From Closterium sp. NIES-65 (lineage: Eukaryota > Streptophyta > Zygnematophyceae > Desmidiales > Closteriaceae): a stretch of 64,000 nt of DNA. How positions within the stretch are numbered: the first letter of the stretch is position 1; the number at the start of each line of letters is the position of its first letter. Positions 34,200 through 45,144 of the stretch are shown piece by piece. Both the position numbers and the translations under genes were made by a program. The stretch lies in contig CANXME010000102.1 in NCBI GenBank assembly GCA_948144175.1, positions 62,001 to 126,000 on the forward strand. Direction: 5' to 3'. The notes beneath the pieces are model-generated. The model ran no database searches. It had not been told where the DNA came from and saw nothing but the letters and a program-made list of their open reading frames with translations.

Positions 34200-35849
34200 A
34201 TGCACCATTTTCTGTGGCCGTTTGCGGTTAGGTACGCAGCGCATCAGATCAACCTCCACCCCAGGGTCTCCAGGCCAGAGACCTCCCCAGTTCTGCTGTG
34301 GACCGGGAAGGTTGGCGATGCGTCGGCGTTCCGGGTCTGGGGATCTCGGGCGTTTGTCTGCGACCTGTCTGCGGACAAGCTGTCCCCTCGCGCTTCTCCC
34401 TGCGTCTTCGTGGGGTTCCCCCCCGACGCCCCTGGGTGGCAGTTCTACCACCCCACCTTTCGACGTGTTCTGTCCTCCCAGGACGTCACGTTCGACGAGT
34501 CGGTACCCTACTACCGCCTTTTCCCCTACCGCACTCCGTCCCTCCCCCCGCCCCCACTCTTCTTGGTACCAGGTCCCCCCCCGGTAGACCCCCTACCCCC
34601 TCAGGGTCCTGCCCCTTCAGGTGTGTCCCAGGTAGACGCGGTCGAGCCTGTCGAGGTCACTGGTGACTCTGGTGCTGCTGCGGGTGCTCAGCCTGGGGGT
34701 GCTCGGCCTGGGGGTGCTGAGCCTGGGGGTGCGGAGTCTGGGGGTGCTGAGCCTGGGGGTTCTGAGCCTGGGGGTGCGGAGTCTAGCGGTGCTGAGACTG
34801 GGGGTGCTGAGCTTGGGGGTGCTGAGCCTGGGACTGCGGAGTCTGGGGGTGGTGAGCCTGGGGGTGCTGAGCTTGGGAGTGCTGTGCCTGGAGGTGCTTC
34901 GTCTCGTCGTGAGCCACTCTCCCCACAAGAGCTGCGTGAGTGGTTTGCTAGGCGCTGGAGGCGTGCTGCTGGTGCTGGAGTTTCTTCGCCTGCAGAGGGT
35001 GCCACTGCCGCGGGTCCCGGAGGTGCTCGTCTTGGGAGTACTGGAGCTGCTGGGTCTGCGGTTTCTCCTGGAGCTGGTGCTGCTAAGGGTGTTGGCACTG
35101 GGACTGCCGCTGGCGGTCCGCCTGTCCGTGCTCCTGGTGGTGCTACTGGAGGTTCTGGTGCTACTGGAGGTGCTGCTGGAGGTGCTGCTGGAGCGGGTAC
35201 TCCTGCTGGGGGTACTAGTCCTGTCCTTGCTGTTTCTGGCGTCGCCGCGCGGCCCCGACCGTACTTCGTTCCGCTCCTGCAGCAGTTTCTTGGTCTTACA
35301 CCTTCTCCTGGTCCTCCTCCTCCTCCTTTAGAGGGTCCGCTGCCTGTCCAGTCACAGCCACCGCTACAGCCTGCTTCCCCTTTGCCTGCTCCTTCTCCCT
35401 ACGCTGGTCCGACAGGTCTTACTGAGCGTCGTGAGCCTGCGTCTCGTCCTGCGTCGCCTGTTCGTACTGCGCGCGCTAGTGGTCGTGGGTCGCGTCCGCG
35501 TCCTCCTCTTGTCCCTGGGACGCACCGCATGTCACTGCGTCCGTCCACTGCTCCTCTGCGTGCCCCTTTCCCTTCTCCTCCTGCTTCCTCTCTTCCTGCT
35601 CTTGCCGACCCGGAGTCGCACTCTCTTCGTGCTGCCAGTCCTACTGTTACGCGTCTTCTTGCTACTGCTGTCACTCACCCTTCTTTCGAGTCTTCTGCTG
35701 CATCTGCCCTTGTCACTGAGCTTGTCGACTTTGCTGCGCGCTGTCGTCTAGACTACGCTGCTAGTCTTGTCGCTGAGTCTGAGTCTGCCTGTCCTCCGTC
35801 CGTCGGGGGTGAGTGTGCCCCTGGCACGGACGTCCTTGAGGACAGGTAG
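34200..35849 (+). CDS. pol: Element 3 integrase C-terminus and repeat-rich linker, chimeric satellite start
   Basis: 550-codon frame whose ATG (34200-34202) and first residues come from satellite monomer A; pol residues start at about codon 3 (HFLWPFAVRYAAHQINLHPR). It encodes the integrase C-terminal part (GKVGDASAFRVWGSRAF, FVGFPPDAPGWQFYHP, SSQDVTFDESVPYYRLFPYR). A Pro-rich stretch follows, then 15-bp repeats coding GGAEP/GGAES (residues ~165-235), a LSPQELREWFARRW motif, a Gly/Ala/Thr repeat, PRPYFVPLLQQFLGL and the Ser/Pro/Arg-rich pre-RT region. It stops at TAG (35847-35849) where elements 2 and 4 have CAG (Gln); the same frame continues directly into RT. With no catalytic core it is a relic. 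Whether the chimeric frame is ever translated is unknown. Confidence 0.82.
   Translation: MHHFLWPFAVRYAAHQINLHPRVSRPETSPVLLWTGKVGDASAFRVWGSRAFVCDLSADKLSPRASPCVFVGFPPDAPGWQFYHPTFRRVLSSQDVTFDESVPYYRLFPYRTPSLPPPPLFLVPGPPPVDPLPPQGPAPSGVSQVDAVEPVEVTGDSGAAAGAQPGGARPGGAEPGGAESGGAEPGGSEPGGAESSGAETGGAELGGAEPGTAESGGGEPGGAELGSAVPGGASSRREPLSPQELREWFARRWRRAAGAGVSSPAEGATAAGPGGARLGSTGAAGSAVSPGAGAAKGVGTGTAAGGPPVRAPGGATGGSGATGGAAGGAAGAGTPAGGTSPVLAVSGVAARPRPYFVPLLQQFLGLTPSPGPPPPPLEGPLPVQSQPPLQPASPLPAPSPYAGPTGLTERREPASRPASPVRTARASGRGSRPRPPLVPGTHRMSLRPSTAPLRAPFPSPPASSLPALADPESHSLRAASPTVTRLLATAVTHPSFESSAASALVTELVDFAARCRLDYAASLVAESESACPPSVGGECAPGTDVLEDR
34684..34895 (+). repeat. 15-bp repeat coding Gly-Gly-Ala-Glu-Pro/Ser in pol linker
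   Basis: The unit CCTGGGGGTGCTGAG and close variants repeat about 14 times in frame. Element 4 has a related 15/30-bp array at 55560-55735 and element 2 a Gly/Ala version at 16905-17040. Confidence 0.88.
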
Positions 35850-37514
35850 GAGGAGTTCCAGTGTCTGGCCGCCGCTTCACCTCATCTCGCGTCTGTACTG
35901 CTAGCCCCTGAGGGAGACCCGGATGCACCAGACATCTCGACTCCGCGCTCTTACGCGGAGGCGATAGAGGGTCCCTACTCCTCTCAGTGGCAGGCAGCTA
36001 TGGATGCAGAGATGGCTTCCTGGAAGTCCACAGGCACCTACGTTGACGCTGTTCCCCCTCTTGGGGCGAACATAGTCAGTGGCATGTGGATTTTCAGGGT
36101 GAAGCGGCCGCCGGGTTCTCCGCCTGTCTTCAAGGCGCGTTACGTGGCTCGTGCCTTCAGTCAGCGGCAGGGGGTTGACTACTTTCAGACCTTCTCCCCC
36201 ACCCCGAAGATGACCACTCTTTGGGTTCTACTGCACGTTGCTGCTCACCGTGACTACGAGCTCCACTCTCTCGACTTCAGCACCGCTTTCTTGCAGGGCA
36301 GCCTGCACGAGGAGATCTGGCTGCGTCGCCCACCTAGCTTCACTGGGTCTTTCCCTCCTGGTACCGAGTGGAGTCTCCGGCGTCCAGTCTACGGTCTCCG
36401 CCAGGCGCCACGTGAGTGGCACGACACACTGAGGACTACGCTCGCGGCACTTGGGTTTGCTCCTTCTACTGCCGACCCGTCGCTGTTTCTGCGCACCGAC
36501 ACCTCGCTGCCGCCGTTCTACATCCTCGTGTACGTCGACGACTTGGTCTTTGCCACAGCTGACACTGCTGGACTCACCCACGTGAAGTCCGAGCTGAAGA
36601 AGAGACACACGTGCACTGACCTGGGTGAACTGCGCAGCTACCTTGGCTTGCAGATCACCCGGGACAGAGCACGCCGCACCATTACCTTGACTCAGTCACA
36701 CATGGTGCAGCAGGTCCTTCAGCGCTTCGGCTTCACGTACTCCTCGCCTCAGGCCACTCCTCTGCCTACTCGCCACTCGCTCTCAGATCTGCCTTCGGAT
36801 GAGTCCGTAGAGTCGAGTGGCCCGTATGCAGAGCTTGTTGGCTGCCTCATGTACCTGATGACCTGCACACGACCTGACCTTGCATACCCTCTCAGCATTC
36901 TTGCACGCTATGTTGCTCCTGGGAGACACCGACCAGAGCACATGGCTGCAGCGAAGAGGGTGTTGCGCTACTTGTGCAGTACGTTGGGCATGGGGCTAGT
37001 GCTTGGAGGGCGCAGTCCAGTGGTCCTCACTGGGCACGCGGACGCTTCTTGGGTTGACGACCAGGCTACGCAGCGGTCGTCACAGGGTTACATCTTCGGC
37101 CTTGGTTCCGGCTCTGTCTCGTGGCGGGCTACTCGCTCGTCTTCTGTTCTCGGCTCCAGTTGTGAGGCTGAGATCTACGCCGGGGCTATGGCTGCTCAGG
37201 AGCTTCGCTGGCTCACCTACCTGCTGACCGACCTTGGAGAGCCGCCTCGTTCTCCTCCAGTCCTGTACGTAGACAACAAGGCCATGCTGGCCTTGTGTCG
37301 AGAGCAGCGACTAGAGCACAGGACAAAGCACATTGCTCTCCGCTACTTTCTTGCTCGTGAGCTACAGCAGCGTGGACAGTTGCGACTTGCGTACGTGGCC
37401 TCTGAGGCCAACACTGCTGATGTCTTCACCAAGGCACTTGCGCCTTGTGATCATCAGCGTTGCTGCACGCAGCTGGGTCTTGTGCCTGTCTTGCCTCACT
37501 TGCTCACTTCTTGA
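35850..37514 (+). CDS. pol: Element 3 reverse transcriptase / RNase H (copia RVT_2)
   Basis: In-frame continuation after the TAG at 35847; the longest ATG frame is 36000-37514 (504 residues). It has the copia RT signature in order: WKSTGTYVDAVPP, FKARYVARAFSQRQGVDYFQTFSPT, LDFSTAFLQGSLHEEIWLRRP, VYGLRQAPREWHD and the catalytic box YVDD at residues 178-181 (36531-36542). A connection region follows (GCLMYLMTCTRPDLAYPLS), then RNase H with GHADASW (first Asp), SSCEAEIYAG (Glu) and YVDNKAM (Asp), ending FTKALAPCDHQRCC. Full-length and apparently intact at known catalytic residues, so the best RT of the window, but in a truncated element without LTR promoter or Gag. It would convert element RNA to DNA in the cytoplasmic particle. 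Confidence 0.9.
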   Translation, partial: EEFQCLAAASPHLASVLLAPEGDPDAPDISTPRSYAEAIEGPYSSQWQAAMDAEMASWKSTGTYVDAVPPLGANIVSGMWIFRVKRPPGSPPVFKARYVARAFSQRQGVDYFQTFSPTPKMTTLWVLLHVAAHRDYELHSLDFSTAFLQGSLHEEIWLRRPPSFTGSFPPGTEWSLRRPVYGLRQAPREWHDTLRTTLAALGFAPSTADPSLFLRTDTSLPPFYILVYVDDLVFATADTAGLTHVKSELKKRHTCTDLGELRSYLGLQITRDRARRTITLTQSHMVQQVLQRFGFTYSSPQATPLPTRHSLSDLPSDESVESSGPYAELVGCLMYLMTCTRPDLAYPLSILARYVAPGRHRPEHMAAAKRVLRYLCSTLGMGLVLGGRSPVVLTGHADASWVDDQATQRSSQGYIFGLGSGSVSWRATRSSSVLGSSCEAEIYAGAMAAQELRWLTYLLTDLGEPPRSPPVLYVDNKAMLALCREQRLEHRTKHIALRYFLARELQQRGQLRLAYVASEANTADVFTKALAPCDHQRCCTQLGLVPVLPHLLTS

Positions 37515-37726
37515 CCTTGCTTGTACCTTCACCTATATATACTCTTGCTCTTGCTTGCTTGACTCTTGTATATCTCTATATATGAACTTGCATGCGAACT
37601 GGCCTTGTGGCCCTTGACCTTGCGCTCGGAATGTGTGGTGACTTTGTGATCCACCCTGAGCTTTGCTTTGCTTTGCTTGACTGGTCTTGTGACCCCTTGT
37701 TCTCCCCCACTTTGCCTATGGGGGTG
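37515..37726 (+). other. Element 3 3' untranslated region and polypurine tract
   Basis: Short T-rich segment after the pol stop, with TATATATA-type runs, ending in the polypurine tract ATGGGGGTG at 37718-37726. Homologous to 14803-15013 of element 2 and 52782-52987 of element 4. No gene seen. Confidence 0.75.
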
Positions 37727-37856
37727 TGTCAGAACATTATAGCTTACTTATTTCTGTAGGCTATAGTGGGGTATCCCTTAGGGGGTACAACCCAATTAGG
37801 GTTTCCTATTTGTACTCACTACGTTCATAGTCATTTCATCTTCGTTCATATTTTCT
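37727..37856 (+). repeat. Element 3 3' LTR, right end missing
   Basis: Starts TGTCAGAACATTATAGC and aligns to the element 2 LTR for ~130 bp. The expected final CTCACA is absent because satellite sequence (TTAGTTACC) takes over at about 37857. Confidence 0.88.
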
Positions 37857-38100
37857 TATTAGTTACCTTTCAAACCCTTACGTTCACTCGATTAATATAT
37901 TTCCTACCTTATATTTGAGTGAGACCACTAGATTCCGTGTACTATGCGAGATCTGAGCGGTTCCGTTCTCCCAGGCATTTGCACTCTAAGTTCCCATACT
38001 GACCGACCTGGCCAATGCACCATTTTCCATATACATATGCATTAGATTCCTTTCGAACCTTATTAGCTCACTAGATTTATATATTTCCCACCTTCTGATC

Positions 38101-40324
38101 AAGTGAGTCCACTAGATTCCCTCTACTTTTTTAGAAATGAGCGTTTCCGTTCTCCCTGGCCCCACTTGCACTAGAAATGCGAAATGCTGGCCACGCAGAC
38201 CGATGCACCATTTTCTCTACACATGTGCGTTAGTTACCTTTCAAACCCTTACGTTCACTCGATTAAAATATTTCCTACCTTATATTTGAGTGAGACCACT
38301 AGATTCCGTGTACTATGGGAGAGACGAGCGGTTCCGTTCTCCCAGGCATTTGCACTCTAAGTTCCCATACTGACCGACCTGGCCAATGCACCATTTTCCA
38401 TATACATATGCATTAGATTCCTCCGAACCTTATTAGCTCACTAGATTTATATATTTCCCATCTTGTGATCGAGTGAGACCGCTAGATTCCCTCTACTTTT
38501 TGAGAAATGAGCGTTTCCGTTCTCCCTGGCCCCACTTGCACTATAAGTGCGAAATGCCGGATAGACTGGCCGATGCACCATTTTCTCTACACATGTGCGT
38601 TAGTTCCCTTTCAAACCCTTACGTTCACTCGATAAATATATTTCCTACCTTATATTTGAGTGAGACCACTAGATTCCGTGTACTATGCGAGATCTGAGCG
38701 GTTCTGTTCTCCCAGGCATTTGCACTCTAAGTTCCCATACTGACCGACCTGGCCAATGCACCATTTTCCATATACATATGCATTAGATTCCTTTCGAACC
38801 TTATTAGCTCACTAGATTTATATATTTCCCACCTTCTGATCGAGTGAGACCGCTAGATTCCCTTAACTTTTTGAGAAATAAGCGTTTCCGTTCTCCCTGG
38901 CCCCACTTGCACTATAAGTGCGAAATGCCGGCCAGACTGGCCGATGCACCATTTTCTCTACAGATGTGCGTTAGTTACCTTTCAAACCCTTACGTCCACT
39001 CGATTAATATATTTCCTACCTTATATTTGAGTGAGACCACTAGATTCCGTGTACTATGCGAGATCTGAGCGGTTCCGTTCTCCCAGGCATTTGCACTCTA
39101 AGTTCCCATACTGACCGACCTGGCCAATGCACCATTTTCCATATACATATGCATTAGATTCCTTTCGAACCTTATTAGCTCACTAGATTTATATATTTCC
39201 CACCTTCTGATCAAGTGAGTCCACTAGATTCCCTCTACTTTTTTAGAAATGAGCGTTTCCGTTCTCCCTGGCCCCACTTGCACTAGAAATGCGAAATGCT
39301 GGCCACGCAGACCGATGCACCATTTTCTCTACACATGTGCGTTAGTTACCTTTCAAACCCTTACGTTCACTCGATTAAAATATTTCCTACCTTATATTTG
39401 AGTGAGACCACTAGATTCCGTGTACTATGCGAGAGACGAGCGGTTCCGTTCTCCCAGGCATTTGCACTCTAAGTTCCCATACTGACCGACCTGGCCAATG
39501 CACCATTTTCCATATACATATGCATTAGATTCCTCTGAACCTTATTAGCTCACTAGATTTATATATTTCCCATCTTGTGATCGAGTGAGACCGCTAGATT
39601 CCCTCTACTTTTTGAGAAATGAGCGTTTCCGTTCTCCCTGGCCCCACTTGCACTATAAGTGCGAAATGCCGGATAGACTGGCCGATGCACCATTTTCTCT
39701 ACACATGTGCGTTAGTTCCCTTTCAAACCCTTACGTTCACTCGATAAATATATTTCCTACCTTATATTTGAGTGAGACCACTAGATTCCGTGTACTATGC
39801 GAGATCTGAGCGGTTCCGTTCTCCCAGGCATTTGCACTCTAAGTTCCCATACTGACCGACCTGGCCAATGCACCATTTTCCATATACATATGCATTAGAT
39901 TCCTTTCGAACCTTATTAGCTCACTAGATTTATATATTTCCCACCTTCTGATCGAGTGAGACCGCTAGATTCCCTTAACTTTTTGAGAAATAAGCGTTTC
40001 CGTTCTCCCTGGCCCCACTTGCACTATAAGTGCGAAATGCCGGCCAGACTGGCCGATGCACCATTTTCTCTACAGATGTGCGTTAGTTACCTTTCAAACC
40101 CTTACGTCCACTCGATTAATATATTTCCTACCTTCTATTTGAGTGAGACCACTAGATTCCGTGTACTATGCGAGATCTGAGCGGTTCCGTTCTCCCAGGC
40201 ATTTGCACTCTAAGTTCCCATACTGACCGACCTGGCCAATGCCCCGTTTTCCATATACATATGCATTAGATTCCTTTCAAACCTTATAAGCTCACTAGAT
40301 TTATATATTTCCCACCTTCTGATC
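38101..40324 (+). repeat. Higher-order repeat: 3 dimers (U-V-W), 1112 bp, two copies
   Basis: U (AAGTGAGTCCACTAG start, GCACTAGAAATGCG, GGCCACGCAGACC) starts at 38101 and 39213. V (GCCGGATAGACTGG, GTTAGTTCCCTTTC, CGATAAATAT) starts at 38471 and 39583. W (CCCTTAACTTTTTGAGAAATAAG, CTACAGATGTG, TTACGTCCACTC) starts at 38842 and 39954. The copies differ by only a few bases. Confidence 0.9.
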
Positions 40325-43300
40325 GAGTGAGACCACTAGATTCCTTCTACTTTTTGAGAAACGAGCGTTTCCGTTCTCCCTGGCCCCACTTGCACTATAA
40401 GTGCGAAATGCCGGCCAGACTGGCCGATGCACCATTTTCTCTACACATGTGCGTTCGTTACCTTTCAAACCCTTACGTTTACTCGATTATTATATTTCCC
40501 ACCTTATATTTGAGTGAGACCACTAGATTCCGTGTACTATGCGAGATCTGAGCGGTTCCGTTCTCCCAGCCATTTGCACTCTAAGTTCCTATACTGACCG
40601 ACCTGGCCAATGCACCATTTCCCATATACATATGTATTAGATTCCTTTCAAACTTTATTAGCTCACTAGATTTATATATTTCCCACCTTCTGATTGAGTG
40701 AGACCGCTAGATTCCCTCTACTTTTTGAGAAACGAGCGTTTCCGTTCTCCCTGGCCCCACTTGCACTATAAGTGCGAAATGCCGGCCAGACTGGCCGATG
40801 CACCATTTTCTCTACACATGTGCGTTAGTTACCTTTCAAACCCTTACTTTCACTCGATTTATATATTTCCCACCTTATATTTGAGTGAGACCACTAGATT
40901 CCGTGTACTATGCGAGATCTAAGCGGTTCCGTTCTCCCAGCCCTTTGCACTCTAAGTTCCCATACTGACCAACCTGGCCAATGCACCATTTTCCATATAC
41001 ATATGCATTAGATTCCTTTCGAACCTTATTAGCTCACTAGATTTATATATTTCCCACCTTTTGATCGAGTGAGACCGCTAGATTCCCTCTAATTTTTTAG
41101 AAACGAGCGTTTTCGTTCTCCCTGGCCCCACTTGCACTATAAGTGCGAAATGCCGGCCAGACTGGCCGATGCACCATTTTCTCTACACATGTGCTTTAGT
41201 TACCTTTCAAACCCTTACGTTCACTCGATTAATATATTTCCTACCTTATATTTGAGTGAGACCACTTGATTCCGTGTACTATGCGAGATATGAGTGGTTC
41301 CGTTCTCCCAGGCATTTGCACTCTAAGTTCCCATATTGACCGACCTAGCCAATGCACCATTTTCCATATACATATGCATTAGATTCGTTTCGAACCTTTT
41401 TAGCTCACTAGATTTATATATTTCCCACCTTCTGATCGAGTGAGACCGCTAGACTCCCTCTACGTTTTGAGAAACGAGCGTTTCCGTTCTCCCTGGCCCC
41501 ACGTGCACTATAAGTGCGAAATGCCGGCCAGACTGGCCGATGCACCATTTTCTCTACACATGTGCGTTAGTTACCTTTCAAACCCTTACATTCATTCGAT
41601 TAATATATTTCCTACCTTATATTTGAGTGAGACCACTAGATTCCGTGTACTATGCGAGATCTGAGCGGTTCCGTTCTCCCAGGTATTTGCACTCTAAGTT
41701 CCCATACTGACCGACCTGGCCAATGCACCATTTTCCATATACATATGCATTAGATTCCTTTCGAACCTTATTAGCTCACTAGATTTATATATTTCCCACC
41801 TTCTGATCGAGTGAGACCGCTAGACTCCCTCTACGTTTTGAGAAACGAGCGTTTCCGTTCTCCCTGGCCCCACGTGCACTATAAGTGCGAAATGCCGGCC
41901 AGACTGGCCGATTCACCATTTTCTCTACACATGTGCGTTAGTTACCTTTCAAACCCTTACGTTCACTTGATTCAAATATTTCCTACCTTATATTTGAGTG
42001 AGACCACTAGATTCCGTGTACTATGCGAGATATGAGCGGTTCCGTTCTCCCAGGCATTTGCACTCTAAGTTCCCATACTGACCGGCCTGGCCAATGCACC
42101 ATTTTCCATATACATATGCATTAGATTCCTTTCAAACCTTTTAAGCTCACTAGATTTATATATTTCCCACCTTCTGATCGAGTGAGACCGCTAGACTCCC
42201 TCTACTTTTTGAGAAACGAGCGTTTCCGATCTCCCTGGCCCCACTTGCACTATAAGTGCGAAATGCCGGCCAGACTGGCCGATGCACCATTTTCTCTACA
42301 CATGTGCGTTAGTTACCTTTCAAACCCTTACGTTCACTCGATTAATATATTTCCTACCTTATATTTGAGTGAGACCACTAGATTCCGTGTACTATGCGAG
42401 ATATGAGCGGTTCCGTTCTCCCAGGCATTTGCACTCTAAGTTCCGATACTGACCGACCTGGCCAATGCACCATTTTCCATATACATATGCATTAGATTCC
42501 TTTCGAACCTTATTAGCTCACTAGATTTATATATTTCCCACCTTCTGATCGAGTGAGACCGCTAGACTCCCTCTACTTTTTGAGAAACGAGCGTTTCCGA
42601 TCTCCCTGGCCCCACTTGCACTATAAGTGCGAAATGCCGGCCAAACTGGCCGATGCACCATTTTCTCTACACATGTGCGTTAGTTACCTTTGAAACCCTT
42701 ACGTTCACTCGATTAATATATTTCCTACCTTATATTTGAGTGAGACCACTAGATTCCGTGTACTATGCGAGATCTGAGCGGTTCCGTTCTCCCAGGCATT
42801 TGCACTCTAAGTTCCTATACTAACCGACCTGGCCAATGCACCATTTTCCATATACATATGCATTAGATTCCTTTCGAACCTTACTAGCTCACTAGATTTA
42901 TATATTTCCCACCTGATGATCAAGTGAGACCGCTAGATTCCCTTTATTTTTTTAGATAAGAGCGTTTCCCTTCTCCCTGGCCCCACCTGCACTATAAGTG
43001 CGAAATGCCGGCCAGACTGGCCGATGCACCATTTTCTCTATACATGTGCGTTAGTTACCTTTCAAACCCTTACGTTCACTCGATTAATATATTTCCTACC
43101 TTATATTTGAGTGAGACCACTAGATTCCGTGTACTATGCGAGATCTGAGCGGTTCCGTTCTCCCAGGCATTTGTAGTCTAAGTTCCCATACTGACCGACC
43201 TGGCCAATGCACCATTTTCCATAAACATATGCATTAGATTCCTTTCGAACCTTATTAGCTAACTAGATTTATATATTTCTCACCTTCTGATTGAGTGAGA

Positions 43301-45144
43301 CCGCTAGATTCCCTTAACTTTTTGAGAAACGAGCGTTTCCCTTCTCCCTGGCCCCACTTGCACTAGAAGTGCGAAATGCCGGCCAGACTGGCCGATGCAC
43401 CATTTTCTCTACACATGTGCTTTAGTTACCTTTCAAACCCTTACGTTCACTCGATTAATATATTTCCTACCTTATATTTGAGTGAGACCACTAGATTCCG
43501 TGTACTATGCGAGATATGAGCGGTTCCGTTCTCCCAGGCATTTGCACTGTAAGTTCCCATACACGACCTGGCCAATGCACCATTTTCCATATACATATGC
43601 ATTAGATTCCTTTCGAACCTTATTAGCTCACTAGATTTATATATTTCCCACCTTCTGATCGAGTGAGACGGCTAGACTTCCTCTACTTTTTTAGAAACGA
43701 GCGTTTCCGATCTCCCTGGCCCCACTTGCACTATAAGTGCGAAATGCCGGCCAGACTGGCCGATGCACCATTTTCTCTACACATGTGCGCTAGTTACCTT
43801 TCAAACCCTTACGTTCACTCGAATAATATATTTCCTACCTTATATTTGAGTGAGACCACTAGATTCCATGTACTATGCGAGATATGAGCGGTTCCGTTCT
43901 CCCAGGCATTTGCACTCTAAGTTCCCATACTGACCGACCTGTCCAATGCACCATTTTCCATATACATATGCATTAGATTCCTTTCGAACCTTATTAGCTT
44001 ACTAGATTTATATATTTCCCACCTTCTGATCAAGTGAGACCGCTAGATTCCCTCTTCGTTTTTAGAAACGAGCGTTTCCGATCTCCCTGGCCCCACTTGC
44101 ATTATAAGTGCGAAATGCCGGCCAGACTGGCCGATGCACCATTTTCTCTACACATGTGCGTTAGTTACCTTTCAAACCCTTACGTTCACTTGATTAATAT
44201 ATTTCCTACCTTATATTTGAGTGAGACCACTAGATTCCGTGTACTATGCGAGATCTGAGCGGTTCCGTTCTCCCAGGCATTTGCACTCTAAGTTCCCATA
44301 CTGACCGACCTGGCCAATGCACCATTTTCCATAAACATATGCATTAGATTCCTTTCGACTCTTATTAGCTCACTAGATTTATATATTTCCCACCTTCTGA
44401 TCGAGTGAGACCGCTAGATTCCGTTTACTTTTTGAGAAACGAACGTTTCCGTTCTCCTTGGCCCCACTTGCACTATAAGTGCGAAATGCCGGCCAGACTG
44501 GCCGATGCACCATTTTCTCTACACATGTGCGTTAGTTACCTTTCAAACCCTCACGTTCACTCGATTATTATATTTCCTAGCTTATATTTGAGTGAGACCG
44601 CTAGATTCCGTGTACTATGCGAGATATGAGCGGTTCCGTTCTCCCAGGCATTTGCACTCTAAGTTCCCATACTGACCGACCTGGCCAATGCACCATTTTC
44701 CATATACATATGCATTAGATTCCTTTCGAACCTTATTAGCTCACTAGATTTATATATTTCCCACCTTCTGATCTAGTGAGACCGCTAGACTCCCTCTACG
44801 TTTTGAGAAACGAGCGTTTCCGTTCTCCTTGGCCCCACGTGCACTATAAGTGCGAAATGCCGGCCAAACTGGCCGATGCACCATTTTCTCTACACATGTG
44901 CGTTAGTTACCTTTCAAACCCTTACATTCATTCGATTAATATATTTCCTACCTTATATTTGAGTGAGACCACTAGATTCCGTGAACTATGCGAGATCTGA
45001 GCGGTTCCGTTCTCCTAGGCATTTGCACTCTAAGTTCCCATACTGACCGACCTGGCCAATGCACCATTTTCCATATACATATGCATTAGATTCGTTTCGA
45101 ACCTTTTTAGCTCACTAGATTTATATATTTCCCACCTTCTGATC

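Larger units (their letters stand above)
20195..34213 (+). repeat. 371-bp dimeric satellite, block S3 (about 38 dimers)
   Basis: Starts with the remainder of the B monomer interrupted by element 2. Dimers follow at 20374, 20745, 21116, 21487 and so on, almost always 371 bp apart. A representative dimer is A 20745-20931 (187 bp) and B 20932-21115 (184 bp). The block is more homogeneous than S1 and contains three clear higher-order repeat domains (21487-23712, 26310-30150, 31501-34097). It ends inside an A monomer at CCATTTTCT, shared with the start of element 3. Confidence 0.97.
34205..37856 (+). mobile_element. Element 3: 5'-truncated Ty1/copia element (integrase C-terminus to 3' LTR)
   Basis: The retrotransposon sequence begins inside integrase at the HFLWPF segment. 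The join to satellite monomer A lies within a 9-base stretch (CCATTTTCT, 34205-34213) present in both partners. It continues through linker, RT, RNase H, 3' untranslated region, polypurine tract (37718-37726, ATGGGGGTG) and an LTR that starts TGTCAGAAC at 37727 and loses its last few bases at the return to satellite (about 37856). The satellite resumes in the same A monomer, only ~13 bp further on. There is no 5' LTR, PBS, Gag, protease or integrase core. The pol frame is open apart from one TAG. Confidence 0.92.

Noticed and set aside
34663-35331. Leu/Val-rich open frame on + and Ser/Pro/Thr-rich frames on - over the linker of element 3, with similar Leu-rich frames at 16355-17275 and 54790-56052
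   Set aside because: Out-of-frame shadows of the in-frame pol linker repeats. The true frame is fixed by flanking integrase and RT motifs.
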